A stretch of DNA of 64,000 bases from Paenibacillus qinlingensis (GCF_013204845.1 NZ_JABMKY010000010.1:186001-250000), one strand, 5' to 3'; positions 18,963 to 28,469 are shown, counted from the first letter of the stretch. Numbers and translations are program-made. The notes: generated from the sequence alone by a model not told the origin.

Positions 18963-19003
18963 AAAAAGAAGACATCCCCCACTCTGGAAGATGTCTTCTT
19001 TTT
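18963..19003 (-). terminator. Terminator of the transposase gene (bidirectional)
   Basis: AAAAAGAAGACATC pairs with GATGTCTTCTTTTT around a 13-nt loop, inside the left end of the IS and 3' of the transposase. Confidence 0.85.
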
Positions 19004-19033
19004 GCGTATTTAGGCTTTTCGGTACTTACAGTT

Positions 19034-20485
19034 TCAATCGTTTAGCTTTAGAATCCGCTTTAGATTTACCGCGAAAATCGCCATTGCTCCTTGAATCTCG
19101 ATGCCTAATACACCCGAGGATGTGGCTACATCATACCCGTGCCTGTGTTTTAACTCGCTGTTTTTCGCTTCAATATTGTAGCGTTCCCTCGAATTCGCTT
19201 TGAAATCTTCACTCTCTTGAAATGTCATTTGCTCGGAGTGCTCGTCGGACTTTATGCTGACGGAATAGCTTTTTGACTTGGCTCCTTCCTTGTAACACCC
19301 TTCACGAAGAGGACATCGCTTACATTTCGACACATCAAAATAATAGGTAGTCGTCTGGTTCTTGCTGACGCCTTTTTTCCCTTGCCGCGCTTTACGCGTC
19401 GCCAAATGACCTGCTTTGCAAACATACAAACCTGCGTCTTTGTTAAATTCAAACTCATCTTCCTTTTTTCGGTTTCCCTGGGTAACCACGGGGTTCAGTT
19501 TGGCTATCAATTCAATATGGTTTGTCTTGCTGTAGATGAGATTGTCCTTCTCTGAGTACGCCATGTCGCCAGTCACCGTGCGAACATCCATGCCTGCGGC
19601 TTTACTCTTTTCGATGAGTTCTTGTAGTTGCTTACCATCGTTCTTTTCACCTGTTGTTATGATGGCTGCTGTAATAATACGTTCCTCAGTCATCGCCAGA
19701 TGTGTCTTGTACCCAAAGAAAGCGGAGTCCGGGCTCTTATGTCCAACTCGTGCGTCAACATCTTCTGAAATTCGAAGCTGCTCTACATCCTCTAAAACAG
19801 TTTCCTTTAATAAGTTTAGGGTTTCCTGAAGTTTGGGTACTAAAGGAATACCTAACTCGTTTTCTACGGTATGTATGAGCTTTTGGCAATAACTGAGCTC
19901 ATCTTTCAAATCAGTATTGGTATTTTTGGTTGGGAGCTTGCCCTTTAAGTTTTCGTCTATCATATAGAGAGCTTTACGCACCTTACGTGCTCGATCCTGC
20001 AAGATTTCTTGAGGAGACTTGTGGTTGTAACGGGCTTTGGTGTGGGTGGCATCGACAATAATAGCCGTGCTCTTGAGAATTCCCTTCTCGGTGGCAAGTT
20101 GCACAGTTTTCTCAATGAACAAATCCAGCAAATTCATGTCTTTCAAACGAAGTTTGCGAAATTTGGTCAAAGAACTTGGATCCATAACAGGGTCTTCTGG
20201 AGCCATACCCAGAAAATATTTGAAGGATATATCGTAACGAGAACGCTCAACAATGTCGACATCGGACAAATCGAAAATAGCCTTTAACAACAAGTATTTA
20301 AACATTCGGATTGGATCAATGGCATTACGACCATTATCGAGACAGTAATTGACCTGAAGTTCTTCGTATATGAATGAAAAATCCACGAGTTCATTAATTT
20401 GTCGAAGCAAATTATCCTTTGGGACAATTAAATTATAGAGTGCAACATAAGGATTTAACACTAAAGTTTGTTGTTTTTGGATCAC
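19034..20485 (-). CDS. IS1182-family DDE transposase
   Basis: A 483-aa product from GTG 20483-20485, with AAGGGTGAG ~7 bp upstream; the longer frame from 20524 lacks such a site. The N-terminal helical domain (FKYLLLKAIFDLSDVDIVER) is followed by the catalytic DDE core: first Asp in IIVDATHTKA, second in VTGDMAY. The family insert carries a CxxC..C zinc-like pattern (CKRCPLREGC), and the C-terminus has the N-x-E-x-K-N-SELKHRHG glutamate motif. The gene appears uninterrupted, so the element may be active. Confidence 0.9.
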   Translation of the reverse strand: MIQKQQTLVLNPYVALYNLIVPKDNLLRQINELVDFSFIYEELQVNYCLDNGRNAIDPIRMFKYLLLKAIFDLSDVDIVERSRYDISFKYFLGMAPEDPVMDPSSLTKFRKLRLKDMNLLDLFIEKTVQLATEKGILKSTAIIVDATHTKARYNHKSPQEILQDRARKVRKALYMIDENLKGKLPTKNTNTDLKDELSYCQKLIHTVENELGIPLVPKLQETLNLLKETVLEDVEQLRISEDVDARVGHKSPDSAFFGYKTHLAMTEERIITAAIITTGEKNDGKQLQELIEKSKAAGMDVRTVTGDMAYSEKDNLIYSKTNHIELIAKLNPVVTQGNRKKEDEFEFNKDAGLYVCKAGHLATRKARQGKKGVSKNQTTTYYFDVSKCKRCPLREGCYKEGAKSKSYSVSIKSDEHSEQMTFQESEDFKANSRERYNIEAKNSELKHRHGYDVATSSGVLGIEIQGAMAIFAVNLKRILKLND

Positions 20486-20598
20486 TCGACTCACCCTTAT
20501 TCCAATGATAATAAAAGTATACAAGAAAAAGGTGCAGTCTCCTCACATTTTTGCGAGAAAACTACACCTTTGTTCAGTTTGACTGTTTCAGTGGCCTC

Positions 20599-20812
20599 CA
20601 TAAGCGAACTGAGAACTTTCGAAGGTACAGGTCTACAGTTAGAGCATGCGGAAACGTATGTACCATCAGTCCTGGCGCGGCTGCCATTTCAATTTGGTAG
20701 CTGCTTTACACTTAATGGCGAAAACCATTGAGTGAATTTACAAAAGTAAATATTACTAACGAACTTTATTTTCCACTTTTACTGAAGCATTCTTGAAAAA
20801 ATCATTCAACAC
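20599..20812. other. Intergenic stretch right of the IS, with dispersed repeat copy B at 20731-20777
   Basis: Positions 20731-20777 are an inverted, diverged copy of the hairpin-containing repeat at 14341-14390: complementary strand AGTGGAAAATAAAGTTCG, then TTAGT and TTTACTTTTGTAAA. The rest shows no gene. Confidence 0.55.
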
Positions 20813-22309
20813 CTAACCTAGCATCAAAGTTTCTTTCCCGCCGTCCCATTTCACGACAAGGGTGACAGGAACATTGGATTCCGCAATGATTACCGGCTTC
20901 TCCTTCGGAGAAGTTCTCTTCTCACAGCGGAGCTGAAGGATACCGTTGTTTCCGTAGGGGTATCTGGAAATACCATGGGCATCTAGAAGCCTTACATCCC
21001 ATTCAAGGGTATCATTGGGCACATCCGGTTTCAGGCCGAAAACATATTCGAAAAGAACGGCGATTGGCGGAAGCCCGGACCATCCGACGAAATTCGGCAT
21101 GGCAGGGTTTCCGGGAGCCGCTTTCTCAGGGGAATAGTTCTCCCAAAGAGTACCTGTGCTCTCATAAACCTTCAAGACATAGTCTAAATGCTTTATTGCA
21201 ATCTCATGAGCCAAAGCGTCATCCCCGTTTTTATGAAGGCCTTTCAGCACCATATAATTGGTTGGGGCCCAAACTCCGCCTCTCCAGTAGCCGCCATCCT
21301 CTTTATACTCCGGATGATCGGCGGATAGAGTTGGGATCGGATGGGGACGATTAAACTCGTTCTCGTTGCCCAGATGGGAGATGAACCTGACCATTTGATC
21401 ATCCGGCACGATATCGGCGTGCAAAGCCCAGTAGGCCCCGATGGACTTGACATGGTTCAGCTCCCCGCTTTTCCAGAGATCGTAGTAAAAGGCACTGTCG
21501 GGATCCCACAGCTTACGGTTCACGAAATCTGAAAGTAAGGCAATTTCTTCCTCGAACTCCTGCATCTCCGGTCTTCTGCCGATGACGTCGCTCATCTTAA
21601 CGAGCAGTTTCGCGCTTAGAATCTGCTGGATGCAGGCATCTACCCAGACCATGTGCCCGTGGGAAAAGGATTCGTGGTATTTCTTTTCCAACCTGGGGGT
21701 GTTGTCCATGCCGCAGCCCCAACCTGAGGACCAATAGCTTCCGTCACTCCAGGTTCTGAATTCCTTCAACCACAAGTGATAAGCGGCCAATACAGGAAAC
21801 ACCTTTTCCAAGCGCTCCTTTTCCCCGTAATTCAAATAATATTCCCACTCCGTAAAAGGCAGGATATTCGGTCCTGTGCTGACCACGTCAAATCGGTGAA
21901 ACCTGTCCTTGCCGTCGACCTCGTTGATCTCCCGGCAGATAAAACCGTCCCTGTGCTGCTTGGCATACAGGTTGTCTAAGGTCTTTTGAAAATCAAATGC
22001 ATGCTTTCCGTATCTCGCAAAGAGCAAGATAAAACTGGAATCCCACATAAACAGGCAGTTGTTAAAGGCGGTGTCAATGTAATTCGTCACGAACCCATTT
22101 TCGGGCATCGGTTTTTTTAGGTTTTTAAAAGCCAGCTCCCAAGCCTTCCAATAGCAGGAAATGGCAACATCATGGCCTTCCCAAAAGGGTCCAGGCAAAA
22201 CCTCCTTCACATTCTCAAAAATCGGTAGATCCTTCTTTTCCGCTGCCATCTTCAAAAAGACATTTTCCTTTACGAACTGGTTATCCACATACATATCCAA
22301 ATAGCTCAT
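20813..22309 (-). CDS. MGH1/trehalase-like glycoside hydrolase, (alpha/alpha)6 barrel
   Basis: A 498-aa cytosolic enzyme (no signal peptide) of the clan that includes GH63, GH37 and mannosylglycerate-hydrolase-like proteins. Recognisable stretches are MWDSSFILLFARYG (substrate-pocket W-D), DNTPRLEKK, GAYWALHADIVP and the family signature GGYWRGGVWAPTNYMVLKGL. The C-terminus adds a small beta-domain. Start ATG 22307-22309 is favoured by AGAGG ~9 bp upstream over the further 5' ATG. It is divergent from an AraC regulator 138 bp away, a typical sugar-gene/regulator pair, so the regulator probably controls it. The substrate cannot be told from sequence; no transporter is adjacent. Confidence 0.75.
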   Translation of the reverse strand: MSYLDMYVDNQFVKENVFLKMAAEKKDLPIFENVKEVLPGPFWEGHDVAISCYWKAWELAFKNLKKPMPENGFVTNYIDTAFNNCLFMWDSSFILLFARYGKHAFDFQKTLDNLYAKQHRDGFICREINEVDGKDRFHRFDVVSTGPNILPFTEWEYYLNYGEKERLEKVFPVLAAYHLWLKEFRTWSDGSYWSSGWGCGMDNTPRLEKKYHESFSHGHMVWVDACIQQILSAKLLVKMSDVIGRRPEMQEFEEEIALLSDFVNRKLWDPDSAFYYDLWKSGELNHVKSIGAYWALHADIVPDDQMVRFISHLGNENEFNRPHPIPTLSADHPEYKEDGGYWRGGVWAPTNYMVLKGLHKNGDDALAHEIAIKHLDYVLKVYESTGTLWENYSPEKAAPGNPAMPNFVGWSGLPPIAVLFEYVFGLKPDVPNDTLEWDVRLLDAHGISRYPYGNNGILQLRCEKRTSPKEKPVIIAESNVPVTLVVKWDGGKETLMLG

Positions 22310-22447
22310 TATCTTCAACCTCTCTATTAATAAATCCAATATTTCTGCATCTTAACATAACTGCAATGTAAGTATAATGTTGATAATGGATTAAATCTCA
22401 CGTTATAATATACGATAATCCTACCATTCTGTTAAAAGAGGGCTAAA

Positions 22448-23356
22448 ATGAAAAAAACTAAAGCACTGGTTTATGAAGGACCGTCGGAAAAGCCTGATTT
22501 TCCGGTGCGGATCTCCTACAACGACTCCCGAAATGTGATGCATGATTCGGACCGGCTTGTGTACTGCCATTACCATGATGAATTTGAATTCAATTATGTC
22601 ATAGAGGGAAGTATCGTAATGGAGATCGATACCAATCTCATTCGCGTCTGCGCGGGAGATGCCGTCATCATCAACAGAAAAGAGATCCATAGCGGTTATT
22701 GCGAGAACGGGGAGCATTGCCGCATGTTCGGAATCATTTTCAAACTCGACATGTTGTGCAGTCATGAGCCCGACGCCTGCCAAAGCAAATATCTCGATCC
22801 GTTCCTTTGCGGACAGTATAAATTCCCCTCATATATTCCGAATGTACCCGGTTGGCAATCGAAGGTGATATCCGAAATAGTTCGCATCGTCGAATCGCTC
22901 CAGCAACAGCCCTTCGGATACGAATGGAAAATTAAATCCAGTTTATTCTCCATTATGGCTGAAATCATTGCAAACAAAGCATTTCTTACCCATAACGGGC
23001 AGAAATGTTTGCTCAATGAAAAGCTGGACCGGTTTCAAAAAACCATTGCGTATATACAGGAACGATATAACAGCCACATTACTATAGAAGACCTTGCAGG
23101 GGTTGCGGGGATCAGCGTGGATCATTTTTATAAATTTTTCAAGCAGATATCGGGGGAATCCCCTGTGACGTACGTCAACCGCCATCGGATACGGATGGCC
23201 TCCAACCTGTTGAAGTACACCGATTTATCAGTTCTAGATATTGCCCTCCAGATCGGCTTTGATAATGTCAGCTATTTTATCAAGACATTTAAGAAGTACA
23301 CAGGCTTTACGCCAAGAGTATGGAGAAAAAAAAACGGGATGGTGGCTTACAACTGA
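22448..23356 (+). CDS. AraC-family transcriptional regulator with cupin sensor
   Basis: A 302-aa protein. The N-terminal cupin-like domain contains CHYHDEFEFNYVIEG and the GDAVIINRKEIHSG barrel motif. The C-terminal double helix-turn-helix (residues ~195-295) contains TIEDLAGVAGISVDHFYKFF and DIALQIGFDNVSYFIKTFKK, followed by YTGFTPRVWR. Such proteins bind a sugar through the cupin and activate divergent genes. AAAAGAGGG precedes ATG 22448. The divergent arrangement with the glycoside hydrolase at 20813-22309 supports joint function. Confidence 0.85.
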   Translation: MKKTKALVYEGPSEKPDFPVRISYNDSRNVMHDSDRLVYCHYHDEFEFNYVIEGSIVMEIDTNLIRVCAGDAVIINRKEIHSGYCENGEHCRMFGIIFKLDMLCSHEPDACQSKYLDPFLCGQYKFPSYIPNVPGWQSKVISEIVRIVESLQQQPFGYEWKIKSSLFSIMAEIIANKAFLTHNGQKCLLNEKLDRFQKTIAYIQERYNSHITIEDLAGVAGISVDHFYKFFKQISGESPVTYVNRHRIRMASNLLKYTDLSVLDIALQIGFDNVSYFIKTFKKYTGFTPRVWRKKNGMVAYN

Positions 23357-23385
23357 TCCTTACAATTAGGGGGGAGGGAATTTCG

Positions 23386-23679
23386 TTGAATTGGCTGACT
23401 GCACTTCGTCGGCGAAACAAAAGAATATTTCGCGAGCAGCACGGCGGCGTACATATTTTATTGTTTTACCTCCTTGCTATATTAGCAATAGTATGGATAT
23501 GGGTTGTTATCGTGAATTTGATGCTACAAAGGGTTGTAACTGACAAAACAAACAAAGCCCCTTGTAGACCATGCGACACACGCTGCATCTTTAGATATAC
23601 CAAAAGAGTATGTTCTTTAGGTTTTTTGGTTTTTTTTAGGGGGTTAATGAATGAGGATATGGCGTTAATAGCTACTTAG
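23386..23679 (+). CDS. Small single-pass membrane protein, TadE-like character
   Basis: About 97 residues from TTG 23386, which has a strong GGGGGAGGG 8-10 bp upstream. The longer frame from 23320 overlaps the AraC gene and is less likely. One membrane helix (ILLFYLLAILAIVWIWVVIV, residues ~25-45) follows a basic stretch RRRNKRIFREQHGGVH, reminiscent of TadE/TadG pseudopilin N-termini (R-x-E-x-G then hydrophobic helix). The C-terminal half looks non-conserved, so the gene may be a truncated remnant. Confidence 0.4.
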   Translation: MNWLTALRRRNKRIFREQHGGVHILLFYLLAILAIVWIWVVIVNLMLQRVVTDKTNKAPCRPCDTRCIFRYTKRVCSLGFLVFFRGLMNEDMALIAT

Positions 23680-23778
23680 TTAAGAAGAAATCGAACCTGT
23701 TGCTGAACTATACGATCGGGCAGTTATCCTCATTTATAAAAAAAAGGAAGTTGTAAAGTACTAGTTGAATAACTCAAT

Positions 23779-24150
23779 GTGAAAAAAGTGGGTAATTCTG
23801 TGGGGGATGAATTAAATATTACGAGGGCTAAGTATACGTTCGAAGCGAAAGAAAATCCAATACTTTTAGAAGAATGGAAAAACTATATTTCCAATGATGA
23901 TGATTTAAAGTTTCAGATAGAGGACATTTCAGTAACACTTCCTAATGGAAATGTACTATCAATGAAAAGTGGTGAAGGAATGGCATCCTGGGATTATAAC
24001 GGAGAAACAGTATATCTCCGTTATTCAAGGGGGCTTATATTGGCTCCTTTTCATCATTACAGCGATGAACCTCAATATATCGAAAAGTTAAAGTCAATAC
24101 CAACTAAATTAAATGCTCAACTCCTTGGGGATGAGCAAGAGGAGTACTGA
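23779..24150 (+). CDS. Hypothetical protein, duplicated as a remnant at 60.3 kb
   Basis: A 123-aa acidic soluble protein with no recognised family. Its second half (VTLPNGNVLSMKSGEGMASW, then DYNGETVYLRYSRGLILAPF) recurs at 60303-60490 almost base for base, including non-coding sequence after the stop, so this is the better-preserved copy of a duplicated gene. The start is uncertain: GTG 23779 has no clear ribosome binding site, and an internal GTG (23812) is possible, so the 5' end may be damaged. The size and single-gene mobility fit immunity-type genes, but this is only inference. Confidence 0.5.
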   Translation: MKKVGNSVGDELNITRAKYTFEAKENPILLEEWKNYISNDDDLKFQIEDISVTLPNGNVLSMKSGEGMASWDYNGETVYLRYSRGLILAPFHHYSDEPQYIEKLKSIPTKLNAQLLGDEQEEY

Positions 24151-24169
24151 TTTTATCGACATATTCATT

Positions 24170-24275
24170 AGGTTAACGGTGAACGAGAGTTCAATAGCAA
24201 CATGAAGAGGCAGCCAGCCCGGGTGGATTGGTAGCCTTTTCTTAAGTAACGGACAGAATTACTGCGACCGCGGAT
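24170..24275. repeat. Dispersed terminator-linked repeat element
   Basis: GGTTAACGGTGAACGAGAGT leads to TTCAATA, a hairpin-forming AGGCAGCC..GGTAGCCTTTTC, and a mirrored AAGTAACGGACAGAATTA. The same plan (TAACGGGTAACG-TAGTTCAATA, GGCAGCC/GGCTGCC hairpin, AACGGGCAG-TTAG) recurs near 26010, 60236-60290, 60505-60610, 63180-63265 and 63684-63750. Confidence 0.55.
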
Positions 24276-24399
24276 AATCGGAGATTGTTTATGCATTTTG
24301 ATACAAAATGATCTGGGTAAGTAACTCATAAAATCAATATCTGAATATTTCAGCCTGTGGTATAATTATCCAATATCTTAGTTTGCGGGGATGGTGCAG

Positions 24400-24942
24400 A
24401 TGTCGGAGCAACAAGTGTACGTCCGGTTCCCTGAGGAGGCGGACGCCGAAGAATTGTCAGCAATGTACAAACGAAATAGGGAGTTCTTTGAAAAGTTTTC
24501 GCCAAGCAACCCGGAGGAGTATTATACCGAGGAGCATCAGCTCCAAACGATTATTAAGAGCAAGGCCGACATGTTGGAGGATCGGAGATATGCCTTCGTG
24601 GTATGCCACAAGGAGGACGACCGGATTATTGGTAACATAGGGCTGTCCTTTGTGGTGCGGGGACCGCTTCAAAGCTGCATGATCGGATACAGCCTAGACC
24701 AGGCTTATAACGGCAAGGGATATATGACGGAGGCAGTAAAGCAGGTGGTACGATATGCCTTTGAGGAGAAGAAGTTTCACCGGATCGTCGGGGAAGCCTC
24801 CACCCGGAATCCCGGATCTATCCGTGTGCTTGAGAATGCCGGCTTTCACAAAGAAGGCATCTCCCGGAGCAACGTGAAGATCAACGGGGTGTGGGAGGAT
24901 CATCAGGTTCTGGCTCTTATCAATCCGTCCGGGGATATCTAG
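24400..24942 (+). CDS. GNAT acetyltransferase, RimJ/RimL type
   Basis: A 180-aa acetyltransferase of the RimJ/RimL/SpeG-like GNAT group. Strands leading to GNIGLSFVVRGPLQSCMIGY precede the acetyl-CoA pyrophosphate loop Q-x-x-x-G-K/N-G (QAYNGKGYMTEAVKQVV) and the family end RNPGSIRVLENAGFHKEG. Members acetylate N-terminal amines of ribosomal proteins or small amines; the substrate is not predictable. ATG 24400 with GCGGGG 9 bp upstream is preferred to ATG 24391, which abuts that site. A TATAAT with upstream TG (24361-24366) is a plausible -10. Confidence 0.8.
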   Translation: MSEQQVYVRFPEEADAEELSAMYKRNREFFEKFSPSNPEEYYTEEHQLQTIIKSKADMLEDRRYAFVVCHKEDDRIIGNIGLSFVVRGPLQSCMIGYSLDQAYNGKGYMTEAVKQVVRYAFEEKKFHRIVGEASTRNPGSIRVLENAGFHKEGISRSNVKINGVWEDHQVLALINPSGDI

Positions 24943-24966
24943 TAAAATAATGGAAGACATTAGTGT

Positions 24967-24993
24967 GGGGCTGCTTTAGCGCGGCTCCTTTTT
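24967..24993 (+). terminator. Rho-independent terminator
   Basis: GGGGCTGC / GCGGCTCC (two wobble pairs) with a 6-nt loop and five T, just after the GNAT gene. Confidence 0.75.
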
Positions 24994-25095
24994 GTTTATT
25001 CAACAAACAGGCAGTTTTACGAAATAATGAAGTGGAATTCAACCATAATATGGTATGATAAAGCATATTTGTACTATGAGTTCGGAGGTTAATCG

Positions 25096-25960
25096 GTGAA
25101 TCGTTTTTATTTCGCATCTTTGCTAATTGTTACCACAGCTTTAATGGGTTCATCATTTGTGGTGGGGAAAATAGGTGTGTCATACATCTCACCTCTTCTT
25201 TTAGCAGGGCTTAGATTCTTTATGGCTGGGGTTTTAATGGCTATTTTTGTTAGAAAATACACTCACCCTCATCTCTTAGTAGATTGGATAAAGATTATTG
25301 TAATCGGATTCTTTCAAACTGTTGGGGTTATGGGATGCATTTTCGTTAGCCTTCGAACGAACACTGCTGGTGAATCTTCGATTCTAACTTTTATGAATCC
25401 CCTTATTTGTTGTGATCCTCAGCACAATATTTATTAGGATAAGATATAAACCTGTTCAACGGTTAGGAGTAATCTCAGGTTGTATAGGAATGATAATTTT
25501 AGGTCTTTTACAGTGGAGTAGTGGAACAATTATTGGTTTAATAGGTGGACTATGTTGGGCAATCGCGACTTTGCTTATTAAAAAATTTAACCTTTCATGT
25601 AGCGTTTGGGTTTTAACTGCATATCGAATGTTATTTGGCGGTATATTGTTAACGATGGCAAACCTTTTAATGGAAGACATTAGGTTTACTTATAATTTTA
25701 TTTCCGTTTTATCTTTAACATATTTGTCATTGTTTGGTTCAATTGCTCGGTTTGCCTTGTGGTTTTACTTACTATCTAAAGGCGACTCTACTAAAACTAG
25801 TGCATTCCATTTTCTTGCTCCGGTTTTTGGCGTTTTATTTGGATATCTATTTTTGGCCGAACCGTTGCATAAAGAAATAGCTGTAGGAGCAGTATTAGTG
25901 TGCGTTGGTATTTTTCTAGTTAGCAGGTCTCCTTATAAAAAAGATATAATAAATAAATAA
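25096..25960 (+). pseudogene. EamA/DMT-family transporter, frameshifted
   Basis: Two overlapping frames together make one ~285-aa EamA (drug/metabolite transporter) protein with about ten membrane helices. The first half runs from GTG 25096 (GGAGG 7 bp upstream) through GSSFVVGKIGVSYISPLLLA to ILTFMNPLI. The second resumes VVILSTIFIRIRYKPVQRLG and ends with the family-typical FHFLAPVFGVLFGYLFLAEP. The break is a single-base shift at about 25402-25412. EamA proteins export metabolites or amino acids. If the shift is real, the transporter is inactive. Confidence 0.75.
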
Positions 25961-26366
25961 AACCTGAGCAAACAGGAGAACTAGAATTTGCTTATTGAGC
26001 TCTAACGGGTAACGCTAGTTCAATACAAACAGATTTAAACCTCTCATTAGAAGAAAACCTAAACTTAATGGACTAATGGAAGGTTTTATTAGGCGAAAAG
26101 AAGTAAAGACCGGACTAAAGTTGAGTGCTTTCTTTCGGTCTTTTGCATTCCTATTTATTTTTGTGCGGTGTGAGTCCCGTTGACTATGAACAAATCAAAG
26201 TATCAATTAAAGGGAAACTGATCTTGAAGTATTTTTGCGGAATTCTCCTGTGGCCACTTCGGTCTTTTATTCATCCGGATACATATCTTTAAACCCTAGC
26301 ATCGAAAATTTGAACCGATACGCCTAATATTTCCTCGAGCATTTTGTTCAATATCAGAATTACCCT
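25961..26366. other. Intergenic stretch with repeat fragment and terminator
   Basis: TAACGGGTAACGCTAGTTCA at 26006-26025 is a half-copy of the dispersed repeat described at 24170. A hairpin AAAGACCG / CGGTCTTTT (26105-26144) followed by T is a likely terminator. Nothing else is recognised. Confidence 0.5.
26105..26144 (+). terminator. Rho-independent terminator
   Basis: AAAGACCG pairs with CGGTCTTT followed by TTGC, around a larger loop. Confidence 0.55.
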
Positions 26367-26665
26367 TTAAGGATCATTTTTAATAATTAAACAGATTTCT
26401 AACTGATAACCTTTTTGCTTAAATTGTTTGTAGAACTCATGTTGAATTGGGAAAATGGGTAACTTACTCATTTCACTTTCAGGCATATTCGTTTTGAAAA
26501 TAATTACATCTCTATTTGAAAGTTTACTTACAGAAAAGCCCGTAAACTCAGAAATATCATGTAGAGAATAGCCTTTATCAATCATTTTTTTTTACTGTCT
26601 CTAACTGCCTTTTTTCAATCGCAAGCTCGATCCGCGCAATTTCGTCCGCTTGACCTTTCAAACCG
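26367..26665 (-). pseudogene. Rpn/PD-(D/E)XK transposase-family C-terminal remnant
   Basis: Read on the minus strand, EIARIELAIEKRQLETVKK is followed, after a shift in a nine-A run (rc of 26585-26593), by MIDKGYSLHDISEFTGFSVSKL. This charged helix plus (K/E)-G-x-S-x-x-D-I-S-x-x-T-G motif is the usual C-terminus of Rpn-type PD-(D/E)XK nuclease/transposase proteins. The nuclease domain is absent, because the sequence switches to a plus-strand phosphatase fragment at about 26665. It is a scar of a rearrangement. Confidence 0.45.
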
Positions 26666-27028
26666 GTTGACTTTTTCGATGTGCGGCTGCGTGAAATGGA
26701 TAGAGGAAAAATCGCCGACACGATTGAAGCGGAACGGGTTGCACGTTGGGGGGAGAACTGGAATGAGCTCGATATGAACCAAGAAACCCATGAGTCCATC
26801 CATGCGCGCGGAATCGACTTTGTTCGCGATATAGCTTCGTGGTATGCTGGGCAGAAGGTGCTTGTCGTTACTCATGGTTATTTTCTTGGGCAAACCTTTA
26901 AGGAGTTAATGAAGGACGAGTCAACTGGTTACGAATTGCGCAATACGTCCGTCACCACGATCATTAATAACGGCGAGAAGTCGGAGTATGTGTTGTATGA
27001 CTGTATCAGACACTTGTCAGAGAATTAA
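26666..27028 (+). pseudogene. Histidine phosphatase family, 5'-truncated
   Basis: About 120 residues (from DFFDVRLREMDRGK) match the C-terminal two thirds of phosphoglycerate-mutase-like histidine phosphatases, including the second catalytic histidine in VLVVTHGYFLGQ and the end motif RNTSVTTI. The N-terminal RHG motif that carries the phosphorylated histidine is missing. The 5' part has been replaced by the tail of an Rpn-like gene on the other strand, so the enzyme cannot be active. Confidence 0.65.
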
Positions 27029-27091
27029 TACGGGAAAGCAAACATCCGGCTAAATTTTTCGAGCTAATCTAATATAGAGGAGAGTATTAGT

Positions 27092-28320
27092 ATGGAAACA
27101 AATTGCGAATGTAAATTGCAGTGGTTGTACTATTTTGTATGAGTTTGCTGATGTTACATGTAACATCATTTGCAGCTGCTCCTGCTGAAGCTGGCGTTTA
27201 TTTTATCAACCTTGGTGAAAAAGGAAATGCGACCTTGATAAAAACGATTAGTGGTACTAGGACAAGCCATGGGTTGGTTGACACGGGAACGAGTGGAGAT
27301 TACACAACTTATGTAGCGCCATACTTAAGCTCCGTACTTGGATCGACAAAATTGTCTTTTATCGCCTTCTCCCATATGCATGGGATCATGCAGGTGGTGC
27401 CGAAGCTGCAATCGCTAGTTTTGGGGATGCCAACACGATACTCTATATAAAGGACGTAGCAGATTCGTCTTCAACTTATTCCGGTGAATCTAGCATTGGC
27501 ACTAGAGCCGATACGATCATAGTTGCAGCGAAAGCTAAAAGCATGTCGATCGGTAAAATAAAGCCTTATGAAGCTTTTGAAAATGATGTTGGGTCTTTAT
27601 CGGAGCTTAGAGGGTTATCCGCTAACAAATTCAAGGCAAAAATAGAAAAGTTTACTAAAAATGCACAAGTTGTATCCGTTGGCGTATATGATACGATTCC
27701 ATTTGGTATATTTACAATGACATGGTTTAATGGAAACGACTGGAATCACGAGTCTATCATTGAACAATTGTCAGGAACATTGGATGAAAACTTGCACGCA
27801 GCCACTTTTCTGTTAAAGTGCACAACAAGTACGGGAACAAAATTTCAGAACATACTTGGGCGCTGATGTAGGTGAAAGTAGTAATCAAAATTATTCTTAC
27901 GAAGTTGGGAAGAAAATACAAGAAATCGTAGGGAATATAAGCGTTTATCAGGTTGCGCATCATGGTTTCTATTATAGTCTCATGCCGGACTCAATCGCTA
28001 GCACCCTTAATACTAAGTATGCGATTGTTACTAACAGCTATAATGACATAGTGAATACTCATTATGATAACCATCATATAACGAACCGGACTTCTGCCGA
28101 TTTGACAGACGCTACCAGCACGCTGAAGGAAACTTTTAATAGTACAGTTCTGCAGAAAATGTACTTTTTAAGTGGAAAAGGTGGCGGAACTGATAATCGA
28201 ATCATTGATGGCCTGAAAGCAAATAATTATGCACTGCTTAACTGGACCGGATCAACAATCAAATCAGGAAATGTAAATGTTGAATTTGGCGGTACGGATC
28301 TCACAATAACACAACCATAG
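27092..28320 (+). pseudogene. Secreted metallo-beta-lactamase-fold protein (ComEC C-domain-like), frameshifted
   Basis: Three frames reconstruct one ~400-aa exported hydrolase. It starts with a signal-peptide-like VVVLFCMSLLMLHVTSFAAA and then FINLGEKGNATLI and VDTGTSGDY. The metal motif SHMHG-DHAGG is broken by a one-base loss at about 27387, and a second shift near 27858 (NILG / GADVGESS) restores the frame leading to VYQVAHHG. The H-x-H-x-D-H and later D and H residues are those of MBL-fold hydrolases such as the ComEC C-terminal domain. GAGGAGAG precedes ATG 27092, but that ATG is itself out of frame, so a third lesion is likely. Confidence 0.65.
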
Positions 28321-28360
28321 AATCTCCGGTATTATGTAACTGAGTCGACTAAAATTATTA

Positions 28361-28396
28361 AAAACATCGTCAAGAATTTTTGACGATGTTTTTTTG
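28361..28396 (+). terminator. Strong Rho-independent terminator
   Basis: AAACATCGTCAA / TTGACGATGTTT with a short loop and seven T. Confidence 0.9.
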
Positions 28397-28469
28397 TCGG
28401 GAATGGGAAAAAGTTCTTGTTTGAATGACAACTGGACCAGACTGGCTTCTACAGTAATGAAGCTTTACG

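Larger units (their letters stand above)
18915..20598 (-). mobile_element. IS1182-family insertion sequence
   Basis: A 1,684-bp element bounded by perfect 12-bp terminal inverted repeats (GAGGCCACTGAA at 18915-18926 and its complement at 20587-20598) encloses a single transposase gene. Its length fits the IS1182 family. The flanking bases (ACGC on the left, CATA on the right) are not duplicated, so no target-site duplication is evident; it may have been lost by rearrangement. Confidence 0.8.

Noticed and set aside
18911-20602. Target-site duplication for the IS1182-type element
   Set aside because: Bases outside the 12-bp inverted repeats differ on the two sides (ACGC versus CATA).
24391-24640. 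Out-of-frame reading frames overlapping the acetyltransferase and other genes
   Set aside because: They are shadows of genes with clear domains and show no independent ribosome binding site or family resemblance.
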